Made by a program: the position numbers and the translations under genes
The notes under the pieces: model-generated
What the model was told of the DNA's origin: nothing
Seen by the model: only the letters and a program-made list of their open reading frames with translations
Database searches by the model: none
In this document: one piece after another, positions 8,206 through 17,688 of the stretch
Numbering within the stretch: the stretch's first letter is position 1
Layout: the number at the start of each line of letters is the position of its first letter
Assembly: GCF_900155945.1 (NCBI RefSeq)
Contig: NZ_FTMN01000011.1
Coordinates: 1-64,000, forward strand
Origin: Marinobacterium stanieri
Lineage (GTDB): Bacteria; Pseudomonadota; Gammaproteobacteria; Pseudomonadales; Balneatricaceae
Length of the DNA stretch: 64,000 nucleotides
Direction of reading: 5' to 3'

Positions 8206-10950
8206 TCAGTGTGCCTGCTCCCAGTTATCGCCGACGCCCGCATCCACCAGCAGCGGCACCGCCAGCTCGGCAGCATCCTCCATTAGGGGCTTCAGCTGGG
8301 CACAGAAGTTATCCACTTCGCCCTCACGCACTTCAAAGATCAATTCATCGTGCACCTGCATAATCATGCGGGCATCCATGTCACCCTGTTCCAGCCAGTT
8401 ATCCACTGCCAGCATCGCCTTCTTGATGATGTCGGCCGCAGTCCCCTGCATGGGCGCATTGATCGCTGTACGTTCAGCGGCCTGACGCTTCATCGGGTTG
8501 CGGTTGTTGATATCCGGCAGGTAAAGGCGACGCCCGAACAGGGTTTCAACATAGCCCTGATCCCGGGCCTGGGCACGGGTTTCATCCATGTAGCGCTGAA
8601 CACCGGGGTAGGTGGCAAAGTAATGCTCGATATAGGTACCGGCTTCCTTGTTGCCAATGCCCAGCTGCTTGGCCAGGCCAAACGCCGACATGCCGTAAAT
8701 CAGACCGAAGTTGATCGCCTTGGCACTGCGGCGCTGGTCGGCGGTTACATTATCCACAGTGGTGCCAAAGACCTCGGCCGCCGTTGCCTTGTGGATATCT
8801 TCACCGTGACGGAAAGCATTCAACAAGCCCTCATCGCCGGACAGGTGCGCCATGATGCGCAGCTCAATCTGTGAATAATCCGCCGCTACGATCTTGTACC
8901 CATCGGGAGCGACAAAGGCGTTACGAATACGACGCCCCTCGGGCGTGCGCACCGGGATGTTCTGCAGGTTGGGCTCGGATGAAGACAGACGACCGGTCGC
9001 CGTCACCGCCTGGTGATAAGAAGTATGCACACGCCCCGTCGCCGGATTGATCATCTGCGGCAGCTTGTCGGTATAGGTGCTCTTGAGCTTGCTCAGACCA
9101 CGCTGTTCGATCAGCAGCTTGGGTAATGGGTAATCCAGCGCCAGCTCCTGCAGTACTTCTTCAGCGGTTGAAGGTGCGCCCTTGGGCGTTTTCTTCTTAA
9201 CCGGAAGGCCCATTTTTTCGAACAGGATCGCCTGCAGCTGTTTGGTGGAATTGAGATTGAACTCCTCGCCGGCCAGCTCGAACGCTTCTTTTTCGATTTC
9301 GCCCAAACGCTGTTCAAGTTCCCGACTCTGTTCACCGAGAATGCGAGCATCCACCAGCGCACCGCGATACTCCATCCGCGACAGTACCGGGATCAGTGGG
9401 CGCTCAATCTCGTCAAACACCCTCAGCAACTCACCTTCGGCCGCCAGCTGAGGCTGCAGTTTTTGATGCAGACGCAGGGTGATATCGGCATCTTCCGCGG
9501 CATAAGGCGCTGCCTGTTCCAGCTCGACCTGGTTGAATGTCAGCTGCTTCTTGCCCTTGCCGGCAATGCTTTCAAAACTGGTAGTGGTCACACCCAGATG
9601 ACGATCCGCCAGGGTATCCATGTCGTGACGGCTGGCGGTGGAGTTGAGTACATAGGACTCCAGCATGGTGTCCGCTCCCACGCCCTGCAGTTCGATATCG
9701 TAGTGGCGCAGCACGTTCATGTCGTATTTGATGTGCTGGCCGATCTTTTTCAGCTCGGGATCTTCCAGTAGTGGTTTCAGCTGCGCCAACACCTCGGCGC
9801 GGTCCAGCTGCTCAGGGGCCCCCATATAGTCATGCGCCAATGGCACATAGGCCGCCTTGCCGGGCTCAACGGCGAAAGACACACCGACCAGCTGCGCTTC
9901 CATGTAATTCAGGCTGGTGGTTTCGGTATCAAAGGCAAATTCACCGGCAGCTTTCAGCTGCTTCAGCCAAGCATCCAGTGCTTCCTGGGTCAGCAGGGTT
10001 TCATATTCGGTTGCTATATCAGGTTCCGCTGTCACCGGTTCGTCGGCACCCAGCTCCTCGGCGTCACCGGCTTCCAGCTCACGTACCCAGCTTTTGAATT
10101 CGAACTGTTTGAACAGCTCGACCAGCTTTTCCGGCTCAGGGGCGGGCATGCCAATGTCATGCAGATGAATATGCAGGGGAACGTCGGTCTTGATGGTGGC
10201 CAACAGGTAGGACAGCTCCGCCGCTTCGCGATTGGCTTCCAGCTTTTTCGGCATGGACTTGGCACCACGGAAGGTCAGCTCCGGAATCTTGTCGAGGTTG
10301 TCGTAAAGATCGCTGATTCCGCCGATGCCCTGAAGCAGAGCCAGCGCTGTTTTCTCACCCACGCCCGGCACACCGGGGATGTTATCGACCTTATCGCCCA
10401 TGAGCGCCAGCAGATCGATTACCAGGCGTGGCGGCACACCGAACTTCTCTTCAACCCCGGCTTCATCCATGGTGGTGTCGTTCATGGTGTTGATCAGGGT
10501 GACATGCTGATCCACCAGCTGCGCCATATCCTTATCACCGGTGGAGATCACCACCGGGCGACCGGATTCACTGGCCTGACGCGCCAGCGTACCGATCACA
10601 TCATCGGCTTCGACGCCTTCTTCCACATACAGGGGCAGACCCATGGCACGGATAATGGCGTGAATCGGTTCCACCTGAGAGCGCAAGTCATCCGGCATGG
10701 GTGGCCGCTGTGACTTATACTCAGCATAGATCTCGTCGCGGAAGGTTTTGCCCTTGGCATCAAAGATCACCGCGACCGGACTGTCGGGATAGTCCTTCAG
10801 CAGCCGCTTGAGCATGGAGGTCACCACCCGGATGGCGCCCGTCGGAGTGCCATCGGCGGTGCGCAAATCCGCCTGCTGAGAGGCAAAGAAAGCGCGATAA
10901 AGGTAGGAGGAGCCATCCACCAGAATGACCGGGGCGTGCTGTTCGCTCAT
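8206..10950 (-). CDS. polA: DNA polymerase I
   Basis: DNA polymerase I processes Okazaki fragments and fills repair gaps. The 914-residue protein has the 5'-3' exonuclease domain ([11 protein letters not shown] near the start, then the FEN-type acidic residues and [18 protein letters not shown]). It has an intact 3'-5' proofreading domain ([10 protein letters not shown], with the metal-binding D and E). It also has the polymerase domain ([12 protein letters not shown], the O-helix [16 protein letters not shown] and [10 protein letters not shown]). The frame is open to 11016, but I chose the ATG at 10950 because [15 protein letters not shown] then aligns with other PolA starts and a GGAT lies upstream. 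It is divergent from the DUF2782-thrB pair. Confidence 0.97.
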   Translation of the reverse strand: MSEQHAPVILVDGSSYLYRAFFASQQADLRTADGTPTGAIRVVTSMLKRLLKDYPDSPVAVIFDAKGKTFRDEIYAEYKSQRPPMPDDLRSQVEPIHAIIRAMGLPLYVEEGVEADDVIGTLARQASESGRPVVISTGDKDMAQLVDQHVTLINTMNDTTMDEAGVEEKFGVPPRLVIDLLALMGDKVDNIPGVPGVGEKTALALLQGIGGISDLYDNLDKIPELTFRGAKSMPKKLEANREAAELSYLLATIKTDVPLHIHLHDIGMPAPEPEKLVELFKQFEFKSWVRELEAGDAEELGADEPVTAEPDIATEYETLLTQEALDAWLKQLKAAGEFAFDTETTSLNYMEAQLVGVSFAVEPGKAAYVPLAHDYMGAPEQLDRAEVLAQLKPLLEDPELKKIGQHIKYDMNVLRHYDIELQGVGADTMLESYVLNSTASRHDMDTLADRHLGVTTTSFESIAGKGKKQLTFNQVELEQAAPYAAEDADITLRLHQKLQPQLAAEGELLRVFDEIERPLIPVLSRMEYRGALVDARILGEQSRELEQRLGEIEKEAFELAGEEFNLNSTKQLQAILFEKMGLPVKKKTPKGAPSTAEEVLQELALDYPLPKLLIEQRGLSKLKSTYTDKLPQMINPATGRVHTSYHQAVTATGRLSSSEPNLQNIPVRTPEGRRIRNAFVAPDGYKIVAADYSQIELRIMAHLSGDEGLLNAFRHGEDIHKATAAEVFGTTVDNVTADQRRSAKAINFGLIYGMSAFGLAKQLGIGNKEAGTYIEHYFATYPGVQRYMDETRAQARDQGYVETLFGRRLYLPDINNRNPMKRQAAERTAINAPMQGTAADIIKKAMLAVDNWLEQGDMDARMIMQVHDELIFEVREGEVDNFCAQLKPLMEDAAELAVPLLVDAGVGDNWEQAH

Positions 10951-11045
10951 GGGAATATCCGTTAAAAGCTGTTTGGGGTTGTTCATGCCTGCGACAAGGC
11001 CCACAATCATAGACAATTCAACCCGGACTCACCAACTGAGACGCA

Positions 11046-11330
11046 ATGATGCTGAAACAACTGACCCTGGCGACACTTCTTGCAGTGGCCCCCTTGGCTC
11101 AGGCCGAGGTCGTGGATGACCCGGCGGCGAACGAGCCTGAGATCACGATCACCCACGATGCTGGCAACACCTACTATGAGTACACCATTAATGGTCAGCT
11201 CAAGGAGATCAAGGTCGTGCCCAAGACAGGCAAGCCGTATTATCTGGTGCCGGCCGAGGGTTCACAAAAATTCATCCGCATGGACGAATCACAGTTGCTG
11301 ATTCCGAAATGGGTTATCTTCCGCTGGTAA
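11046..11330 (+). CDS. DUF2782-family exported protein
   Basis: This 94-residue protein of unknown function has a signal peptide (MMLKQLTLATLLAVAPLAQA) and a short domain resembling DUF2782, with TYYEYTINGQLKEIKVVPKTG and a C-terminal WVIFRW. Pseudomonas carries a member of this family in the same position between polA and thrB. The stop codon directly abuts the first thrB start candidate, so the two are one operon. The ATG at 11046 or the next codon, also ATG, could be the start. Confidence 0.8.
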   Translation: MMLKQLTLATLLAVAPLAQAEVVDDPAANEPEITITHDAGNTYYEYTINGQLKEIKVVPKTGKPYYLVPAEGSQKFIRMDESQLLIPKWVIFRW

Positions 11331-11336
11331 TTGATC

Positions 11337-12320
11337 TTGGCCGTATACACCCATATCAGCCGCCCCCAACTTGAAGCCCTGCTCGAGGACTATAGCCTCG
11401 GCCAGCTGGTGGAATTCAAGGGCATCGAAGGCGGCATCGAAAACTCCAACTATTTCGTCACTCTGGAGCAGGATGGCAGCCAGATCGACTACGTGCTGAC
11501 GCTCTTTGAAGAGCTCGGCTACGACGAAATGCCCTTTTTCGTAGAGCTGGGGCAATGGCTACAGGCACGTCAGGTACCCGTACCCTTCGCGATCAAGGAC
11601 AGAAATGGTATTGCCCTGAAGCAGCTCGGTGGCAAACCCGCATTCTTCCAGCCCCGCTTCCATGGCCAGCATGTAGAGCGTGCCGAGATAACACCCGAGC
11701 ACTGTGCCGAAATCGGTGCGGCCCTGGCGCGCTTTCACCTGGCCGGTGAAGAATTTTACCTGCGCCGCCAGGCACAGCGCGGTGTTTTCTGGTGGCGCCG
11801 CGAAAGCCAGGCAATCCAGCACCTGCTCAAGCCCGAAGATGCGGAGCTGCTGCGTCAGGAAGTGGCCCTGTTCGACGAGTTGCGTGACAAGCCATTCGGC
11901 CTGCCGCTGGGCACCATTCATGGCGATCTCTTCCATGACAACGCCTTGTTCGCCGGCGATCGCCTGGAAGCCATACTGGATATCTATAACGCCGCTACCG
12001 CATTTCTGCTGTTCGACCTGGCCATCGTCGCCAACGACTGGTGCACCGATGCTCAGGGCAATGTAGACCCTCAACGCGAACAGGCACTGACCCGAGCTTA
12101 CGCCGGTGTCCGTCCCTTCAGCGATGAAGAGTGCGCTGCCTGGCCCAAGCTGACCCGAACCGCTGCCATGCGTTTCTGGCTGTCACGCCTGATTCCCTGG
12201 CTCGGTGTGGAACAGGCATCACGGCAGGGCGCGGAGATGCGCCTCAAGGATCCGGACGAATTGCGCCGCATTCTGCTCAATCGCATCGCCCAGCCAGCCA
12301 GTATCAGCCCCGCTGGCTAA
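11337..12320 (+). CDS. thrB: Homoserine kinase, ThrB of the APH-fold type
   Basis: The enzyme phosphorylates homoserine in threonine synthesis. It belongs to the Pseudomonas-type family with an aminoglycoside-phosphotransferase fold, not the GHMP family of E. coli. The catalytic loop IHGDLFHDNALF and the downstream metal-binding segment ILDIYNA are visible, as is the N-terminal GIEGGIENSNYFV nucleotide-binding loop. No ATG is available near the start. TTG at 11331 or 11337 fits, and 11337 (327 residues) gives MAVYTHISRPQLEALL, which matches the family N-terminus. It is coupled to the DUF2782 gene upstream. Confidence 0.92.
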   Translation: MAVYTHISRPQLEALLEDYSLGQLVEFKGIEGGIENSNYFVTLEQDGSQIDYVLTLFEELGYDEMPFFVELGQWLQARQVPVPFAIKDRNGIALKQLGGKPAFFQPRFHGQHVERAEITPEHCAEIGAALARFHLAGEEFYLRRQAQRGVFWWRRESQAIQHLLKPEDAELLRQEVALFDELRDKPFGLPLGTIHGDLFHDNALFAGDRLEAILDIYNAATAFLLFDLAIVANDWCTDAQGNVDPQREQALTRAYAGVRPFSDEECAAWPKLTRTAAMRFWLSRLIPWLGVEQASRQGAEMRLKDPDELRRILLNRIAQPASISPAG

Positions 12321-12437
12321 GACAATACACGGCCCCGGCTGCCCGAGAGTTCAGGCAGAGCACCCGGGGCTGGTATACTGACTGCATTTCCCGCACGCGA
12401 CTCTCGCTTCAACCCAGGTTTCAATTCGGCAGGTCCC

Positions 12438-14648
12438 ATGGACGTTACACATATCATCGATTCGCTCAACGACGCCCAGCGGCAGGCAGTGTCCGCTGAT
12501 CTGAAAAACCTGCTGGTACTGGCCGGTGCCGGTTCCGGCAAGACCCGTGTGCTGGTGCACCGTATCGCCTGGCTGATCGAGACCGAAGGTCTCTCGCCCT
12601 ATTCGATCATGGCGGTGACCTTTACCAACAAGGCCGCACGAGAGATGCGTGGGCGTATTGAACATCTGCTGGGGATCAACACCCACGGCATGTGGGTCGG
12701 CACCTTCCATGGTCTGGCGCACCGACTGCTGCGCGCCCACTGGCGTGATGCCGGCCTGCGCGACAACTTCCAGATCATGGACAGCGACGACCAGCTGCGT
12801 CTGCTCAAGCGGTTGTGCAAGGAGATGAACCTGGACGACAGCCGCTGGCCGGCACGCCAGTTCCAGTGGTTTATCAACGGTCAGAAGGATGAAGGACTGC
12901 GCAGCGCGCATATCGAGCGTACCGGCGACCCCTACCAGACCATGATGATCCGGGTATACGAAGCCTACGAAGATGCCTGCGAACGCGGCGGCATGATCGA
13001 CTTCGGCGAGCTGCTGCTGCGGGCACTTGAGCTGTTGCGTGATCGTGCGCCCCAACTGCTGGCACATTACCGTGAGCGCTTCCGCTATGTCCTGGTGGAC
13101 GAGTTTCAGGATACCAACGCCATCCAGTACGCCTGGCTACGTCTGTTGTGTGAAGGCGAGAACAAGCTGATGGCGGTGGGTGATGACGACCAGTCGATCT
13201 ACGGCTGGCGTGGCGCCCGCATCGAGAACATCCAGCACCTGGAAGAGCATTTCCCGGGTACCGAAACCATCCGTCTGGAACAGAACTACCGTTCCACCGG
13301 CACCATTCTGCAGGCCGCCAACGCGGTTATTCAGAACAACTTCGGTCGTCTGGGCAAGCAGCTGTGGACCGAGCTGGGCGAGGGCGAGCCGATCTCTCTC
13401 TACAGCGCGTTCAACGAACAGGACGAAGCCCGTTTTATTGTCGACCAGATCCAGAAGTGGGTCGATGACGGCAACCGCCGCGACGAGTCAGCCATTCTTT
13501 ACCGCTCCAACGCCCAGTCCCGTGTACTGGAGGAGATGCTGATCCGTGCCGGCATGCCCTACCGCATTTATGGCGGCCAGCGCTTCTACGACCGTCTGGA
13601 AATCAAGAACGCGCTGGCTTACCTGCGCCTGCTGGCCAACCGCGATGACGACACCGCCATGGAGCGTGTCATCAACGTGCCCACCCGCGGCATCGGCACC
13701 CGTACCATCGAAGCCATCCGTGAACATGCCCGTGGTGAAAACGTTTCCATGTGGCGCGCCGCCAATGAAATTACCGAGCTGCGCACACTGCCGGCACGGG
13801 CCAACAATGCCCTCCAGGCCTTTATCGACCTGATCAACCAGCTCGATTCCGGCACTCGCGAGGTGGAGCTGCATGAGCAGACCGAACATGTAATCGAACA
13901 CTCGGGACTGATCCAGCATCACGAGAAAGAGAAGGGCGAGAAGGCTCAGTCACGTATCGAGAACCTGGAAGAGCTGGTCACCGCCACCCGGCAGTTTGCC
14001 GGTCAGTGGCAGGAAGATAATGAAGAGGGCTTCAACTCGCCTCTGGCTGCTTTTCTGGACCAGGCCGCGCTGGATGCCGGCGAGACCCAGGCCGATGTGA
14101 ATACCGACAGCGTACAACTGATGACGCTGCACTCGGCCAAGGGTCTGGAGTTCCCGCTGGTGTTCCTGGCAGGTATGGAAGAGGGCCTGTTCCCGCACAG
14201 CATGTCGGCGGAGGAACCGGGCCGTCTCGAAGAAGAACGCCGCCTCTGCTACGTCGGCCTGACTCGCGCCATGCAGAAGCTGCACCTGACCTATGCCGAG
14301 TCCCGCCGCCTGCACGGCAAGGAAACCTTCAACCGGGCATCCCGCTTCGTTAACGAGATCCCCAGCGAGCTGATCGAAGAAGTTCGCCTCAACGCCAGTG
14401 TGCGCCGCCCATACGGTGCTCAGGACGACAGGGGCAGCAGCCTGTTCGGTGGCGGCTCATCCCTGTCCAGCGCGGAAGTCCCCAGCACGGATCTCAAGCT
14501 TGGCCAGACCGTAATGCATCAAAAATTCGGCATGGGCATGGTGACCAACTTTGAAGGCAGCGGCCCCAAGGCACGGGTGCAGGTGAACTTTGAAGAGGTG
14601 GGCAGCAAGTGGCTGGTGGTGGGCTTTGCCAACCTGCAGCCGGTCTAA
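12438..14648 (+). CDS. uvrD: DNA helicase II UvrD
   Basis: UvrD is the 3'-5' superfamily 1 helicase of nucleotide excision and mismatch repair. The 736-residue protein has the Q motif (LNDAQRQAV), Walker A (AGAGSGKTRVLVHR), Walker B (VDEFQDTN), motif III (GDDDQSIYGWRGA), motif IV (EQNYRS), motif V (LMTLHSAKGLEF) and motif VI (VGLTRAMQ). The C-terminal Tudor-like segment that contacts RNA polymerase is present (GQTVMHQKFGMGMVTNFEG). A -10-like TATACT lies at 12374. I saw no LexA box upstream. It is convergent with the TSUP gene, with only 17 bp between the stops. Confidence 0.97.
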   Translation: MDVTHIIDSLNDAQRQAVSADLKNLLVLAGAGSGKTRVLVHRIAWLIETEGLSPYSIMAVTFTNKAAREMRGRIEHLLGINTHGMWVGTFHGLAHRLLRAHWRDAGLRDNFQIMDSDDQLRLLKRLCKEMNLDDSRWPARQFQWFINGQKDEGLRSAHIERTGDPYQTMMIRVYEAYEDACERGGMIDFGELLLRALELLRDRAPQLLAHYRERFRYVLVDEFQDTNAIQYAWLRLLCEGENKLMAVGDDDQSIYGWRGARIENIQHLEEHFPGTETIRLEQNYRSTGTILQAANAVIQNNFGRLGKQLWTELGEGEPISLYSAFNEQDEARFIVDQIQKWVDDGNRRDESAILYRSNAQSRVLEEMLIRAGMPYRIYGGQRFYDRLEIKNALAYLRLLANRDDDTAMERVINVPTRGIGTRTIEAIREHARGENVSMWRAANEITELRTLPARANNALQAFIDLINQLDSGTREVELHEQTEHVIEHSGLIQHHEKEKGEKAQSRIENLEELVTATRQFAGQWQEDNEEGFNSPLAAFLDQAALDAGETQADVNTDSVQLMTLHSAKGLEFPLVFLAGMEEGLFPHSMSAEEPGRLEEERRLCYVGLTRAMQKLHLTYAESRRLHGKETFNRASRFVNEIPSELIEEVRLNASVRRPYGAQDDRGSSLFGGGSSLSSAEVPSTDLKLGQTVMHQKFGMGMVTNFEGSGPKARVQVNFEEVGSKWLVVGFANLQPV

Positions 14649-14665
14649 ACCAGAGGGCTGCAGGC

Positions 14666-15445
14666 CTAACCCAGGAGGCGGGGCAAAAGCGTCTCGCCGG
14701 CCTGCCACAACAACCGCAGCGCCAGCAGGGTCACCACCACACGGAACAGGCGGTTGAACCAGACCGATGACACCCGGTGCAGCAGGTTAAGCCCGATCCA
14801 GGTGCCCAGCATGCCGCTGAGCACCATCGCGACTATCAATGGCAGCCAATCGGCAAAGGAAAATCCCACCACCGAAAACACCACCCCCTTAAGCAGATGC
14901 TGGCCGGTCATGGTGGTGGCGAAGGTCGCTACCGTCTGCATTTTGTCGTGGCTGTGACGATGCACAAAAGCCGCAACCAGTGGCCCGGTGGCACCAACAA
15001 ACATGGAAAAGAAGGTGGTCAGGCCACCTGCCATCAGGGTTTTCAGCGGTGACAATGTCTTGGCCGCCGGCTTGGGGCCCCAAATCATCCACAGAATAAA
15101 ACCGCCCACCGCCAGCTGAATCAGCTCCAGCGGCAGCTGCACCACCACCAGCGACGCCAGTGCAGCACCGCAAGCAGCCCCAATCAGAAAACGCCGGCTC
15201 AAGGGCCAGTCGATATGCTGACGCGTCATCAGCGCACGGTTGGCGTTGGACCCCAGCTGCACCAGACCATGTACGGGAATAAGCGCAGCAATGGGCACCA
15301 GCTGTGCCATGATCACCAGCAGCAAGACACCCCCGCCAATACCCAGAGTGGCTGTCATGAGCGAGGTCAAACCCGCCATTGCCACCAGCAATAAAGCATC
15401 CAGTGGCAGCAGGTCGGCGGGAATAAGGCTGAGGAGTTCGGGCAT
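14666..15445 (-). CDS. TSUP (TauE/SafE) family membrane permease
   Basis: This 259-residue inner-membrane protein has about eight hydrophobic segments and the family's N-terminal GIGGGVLLL motif within the first helix pair, repeated in degenerate form in the second half (FVGATGPLVAAF). TSUP proteins move sulfite, sulfonates or other small anions, but the substrate cannot be read from this sequence. Its start codon overlaps the stop of the HDOD gene by one base (TAATG), so the two are coupled. The functional link between an anion permease and a signalling protein is unclear. Confidence 0.88.
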   Translation of the reverse strand: MPELLSLIPADLLPLDALLLVAMAGLTSLMTATLGIGGGVLLLVIMAQLVPIAALIPVHGLVQLGSNANRALMTRQHIDWPLSRRFLIGAACGAALASLVVVQLPLELIQLAVGGFILWMIWGPKPAAKTLSPLKTLMAGGLTTFFSMFVGATGPLVAAFVHRHSHDKMQTVATFATTMTGQHLLKGVVFSVVGFSFADWLPLIVAMVLSGMLGTWIGLNLLHRVSSVWFNRLFRVVVTLLALRLLWQAGETLLPRLLG

Positions 15446-16692
15446 TAACCGTCCTGCATCGCCTGCAGGATCTGCTGTGCCCAGTTCAGGCTGTGGCGAT
15501 AGGCCACTTCATAGAAGGGTCGGTCGAGGCCGGTATTAAGCTGGTCGAACTGGCCGCGCTCATAGAATTCGATCTGTTTGAGCAGCTCACCGTAGGAATG
15601 CGCCCGGCTCAGCAGGGCGTCTTTCATCTCCTGCTGCAGTGGCACCTGGTCCATCAGGTCATCCATGCTCATGTCGAGCAGGACATCCAGCTGTGACAAC
15701 AGGCCAACGATAAAGTGGTTGATCGGCTCATCACGCCCCATCATCTCCGCCAGCAACTCACAGAAGCGGCCTCGAATCAGCATGTTGCGGGTCAGTTCGT
15801 CCGGCTTGGTACTGTCACTGCTGGTCAGGAACAGCATCACCCAGCGCTTGATCTGATCGACACCCAACAGGGAAATGGCATGGGACAGGGAGCTGATTTC
15901 GCGCTGCAGGTTGAAGGCCGCCGAGTTCACCACACGCAGAATACGGTAGGTGAGGGCAGGGTCATGCAGGGCGACCTGCTCGATCGACTGGGCCGTCGCG
16001 GCCGGACGTTGCAGTTCTGCCAACAATTGCAGCAGCACCACCTTGTTACCGGTGATCTTCTTGCCTTTCACCGGCTCAGGCTTGTTGAGGAAGTACCCCA
16101 TATACAGCGCGAAGCCCATCTCCAGACAACGGCGAAACTCGTCCTGAGTCTCCACCTTATCCGCCAGCAGTTCCAGCTGGTAAGGGCGCAGACGCTGCAG
16201 CAGCGCCGGAATGTTGTCCAGGCCCAGCAACTGAATATCCAGCTTGAGCACATGCACAATATTGAGCAGGGGTTCGAACTTGGGATCACGCGGGTCATAG
16301 TCGGCCAGCGCCAGACGATAGCCCTGGCGTGCCAGCCCTTTCACGCGGCTGATCAGCTCAGGGGTAATATCTGAATGCCCCAGCAGTTCCAGTACAAAGC
16401 TCTCGCGAGGCAACTCGGGCACATCGTTGTTGAGCAGGAAACTGTCGGTCACTTTAAGGAAACAGGGTACTGACCGGATGGCGCCTTTCTTGAAGATACT
16501 GGAGTAGGTACCCAGCAGGACACCCAGAGTGGCCTCCTCGTCCTTCAGCCCTTCAACAAAGCGGCCTTCAGAGTCACGGAACAGCAGCTCGAAGGCTACC
16601 ACGTCCTGGCTTTTGGTATAGATGGGCTGACGCGCCATCAATACATCCAGCTGCGGCTCTTCGGCCATTAATTTTGCACCGGTCGATGCCAC
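15445..16692 (-). CDS. Degenerate EAL plus HDOD signalling protein (YuxH/CdgJ type)
   Basis: The 415-residue cytoplasmic protein has an N-terminal EAL-like domain in which the catalytic EAL is replaced by ELL (VVAFELLFRDSEGRF) and other metal ligands are missing, so it should not hydrolyse c-di-GMP. A C-terminal HDOD domain follows (residues about 200-390), with HDPALTYRILRVVNSAAF and ISLLGVDQIKRWV. HDOD is a catalytically silent HD-like interaction domain. Related proteins control motility in Vibrio (CdgJ). The frame is open to 16725. I chose the GTG at 16692 because AAGGAGA lies about 6 bases upstream. It is coupled to the TSUP permease gene. Confidence 0.87.
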   Translation of the reverse strand: MASTGAKLMAEEPQLDVLMARQPIYTKSQDVVAFELLFRDSEGRFVEGLKDEEATLGVLLGTYSSIFKKGAIRSVPCFLKVTDSFLLNNDVPELPRESFVLELLGHSDITPELISRVKGLARQGYRLALADYDPRDPKFEPLLNIVHVLKLDIQLLGLDNIPALLQRLRPYQLELLADKVETQDEFRRCLEMGFALYMGYFLNKPEPVKGKKITGNKVVLLQLLAELQRPAATAQSIEQVALHDPALTYRILRVVNSAAFNLQREISSLSHAISLLGVDQIKRWVMLFLTSSDSTKPDELTRNMLIRGRFCELLAEMMGRDEPINHFIVGLLSQLDVLLDMSMDDLMDQVPLQQEMKDALLSRAHSYGELLKQIEFYERGQFDQLNTGLDRPFYEVAYRHSLNWAQQILQAMQDG

Positions 16693-16831
16693 TGATGTCT
16701 CCTTTTCAATGCGATGCGGACCCAAAACTATCGTTTGAGTATATCGGCTCTGCTACGGGTCGAACAGAGTCTTGGCAACCTTCCCGGTGAGCGGCATGAT
16801 AACCTTTTAACCACTTAGCAGGAGCACGACG

Positions 16832-17623
16832 ATGCGCTGTCATGAACTGGACTACGAGCTGATCGGCTCTGAAATGCAATTGGTCGAGGTGGAGCTGGAC
16901 CCCAACGAGACCGTTATCGCCGAAGCCGGCGCCATGACCTACATGGAAGAGGACATCCAATTCGAGACGCGCATGGGCGATGGCTCCAACCCGGATGAAG
17001 GTATTATGGGCAAGCTTTTTTCAGCCGGCAAACGGGTTTTCACCGGCGAGTCCATTTTTACCACCCACTTTACCAACCAGGGCATTGGCAAGCGCCGCGT
17101 TGCTTTTGCAGCACCCTACCCGGGCAATATCGTGCCGCTCAACATGGCTGAGCTGGGTGAGCGCATTGTCTGCCAGAAAGATGCCTTCCTTTGCGCCGCA
17201 CTGGGCACCCGAGTCAGCATCACCTTCAACCGCAGGATTGGCGCCGGCTTTTTCGGCGGCGAAGGCTTTATCCTGCAGACGCTGGAAGGTGATGGCATGG
17301 CCTTTATCCAGGCCGGTGGCACCGTGATCAAAAAAGAGCTGAAGGGCGAAACCCTGCGCGTGGATACCGGCTGTCTGGTCGGCTTTACCGAAGGCGTCGA
17401 ATACGACATCCAGCGTGCCGGCGGCCTCAAGTCGATGGTATTTGGCGGCGAAGGTCTGTTCCTGGCCACCTTGAAAGGCACCGGCACCGTCTGGTTACAG
17501 AGCCTGCCATTCTCACGCATGGCCGACCGTATTCTGGCCCACGCGCCCTCCAGCGGCGGCAGTGACCAGGGCGAAGGATCGGTACTGGGCGGCATCGGTC
17601 GCATGATCGGCGGCGACCGCTAG
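16832..17623 (+). CDS. AIM24/TIGR00266-family protein
   Basis: This 263-residue protein belongs to a widespread family of beta-rich, apparently cytoplasmic proteins of uncertain function (AIM24 in yeast mitochondria). The family pattern is clear: an N-terminal [22 protein letters not shown] strand region, central [19 protein letters not shown], a later [24 protein letters not shown] repeat of that motif, and a glycine-rich tail. The start has a good AGGAG site about 9 bases upstream. It is divergent from the HDOD gene and followed by the EAL gene after 65 bp. Confidence 0.88.
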   Translation: MRCHELDYELIGSEMQLVEVELDPNETVIAEAGAMTYMEEDIQFETRMGDGSNPDEGIMGKLFSAGKRVFTGESIFTTHFTNQGIGKRRVAFAAPYPGNIVPLNMAELGERIVCQKDAFLCAALGTRVSITFNRRIGAGFFGGEGFILQTLEGDGMAFIQAGGTVIKKELKGETLRVDTGCLVGFTEGVEYDIQRAGGLKSMVFGGEGLFLATLKGTGTVWLQSLPFSRMADRILAHAPSSGGSDQGEGSVLGGIGRMIGGDR

Positions 17624-17688
17624 CCCCTCTGTACACAAGCCTCATCATCCCCTAATGTTTGAACCATATAACAGGAGATGATGGGGCT

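Noticed and set aside
12331..12437. LexA (SOS) box before uvrD
   Set aside because: TATACTGACTGC resembles half a box, but there is no CTG-N10-CAG palindrome.
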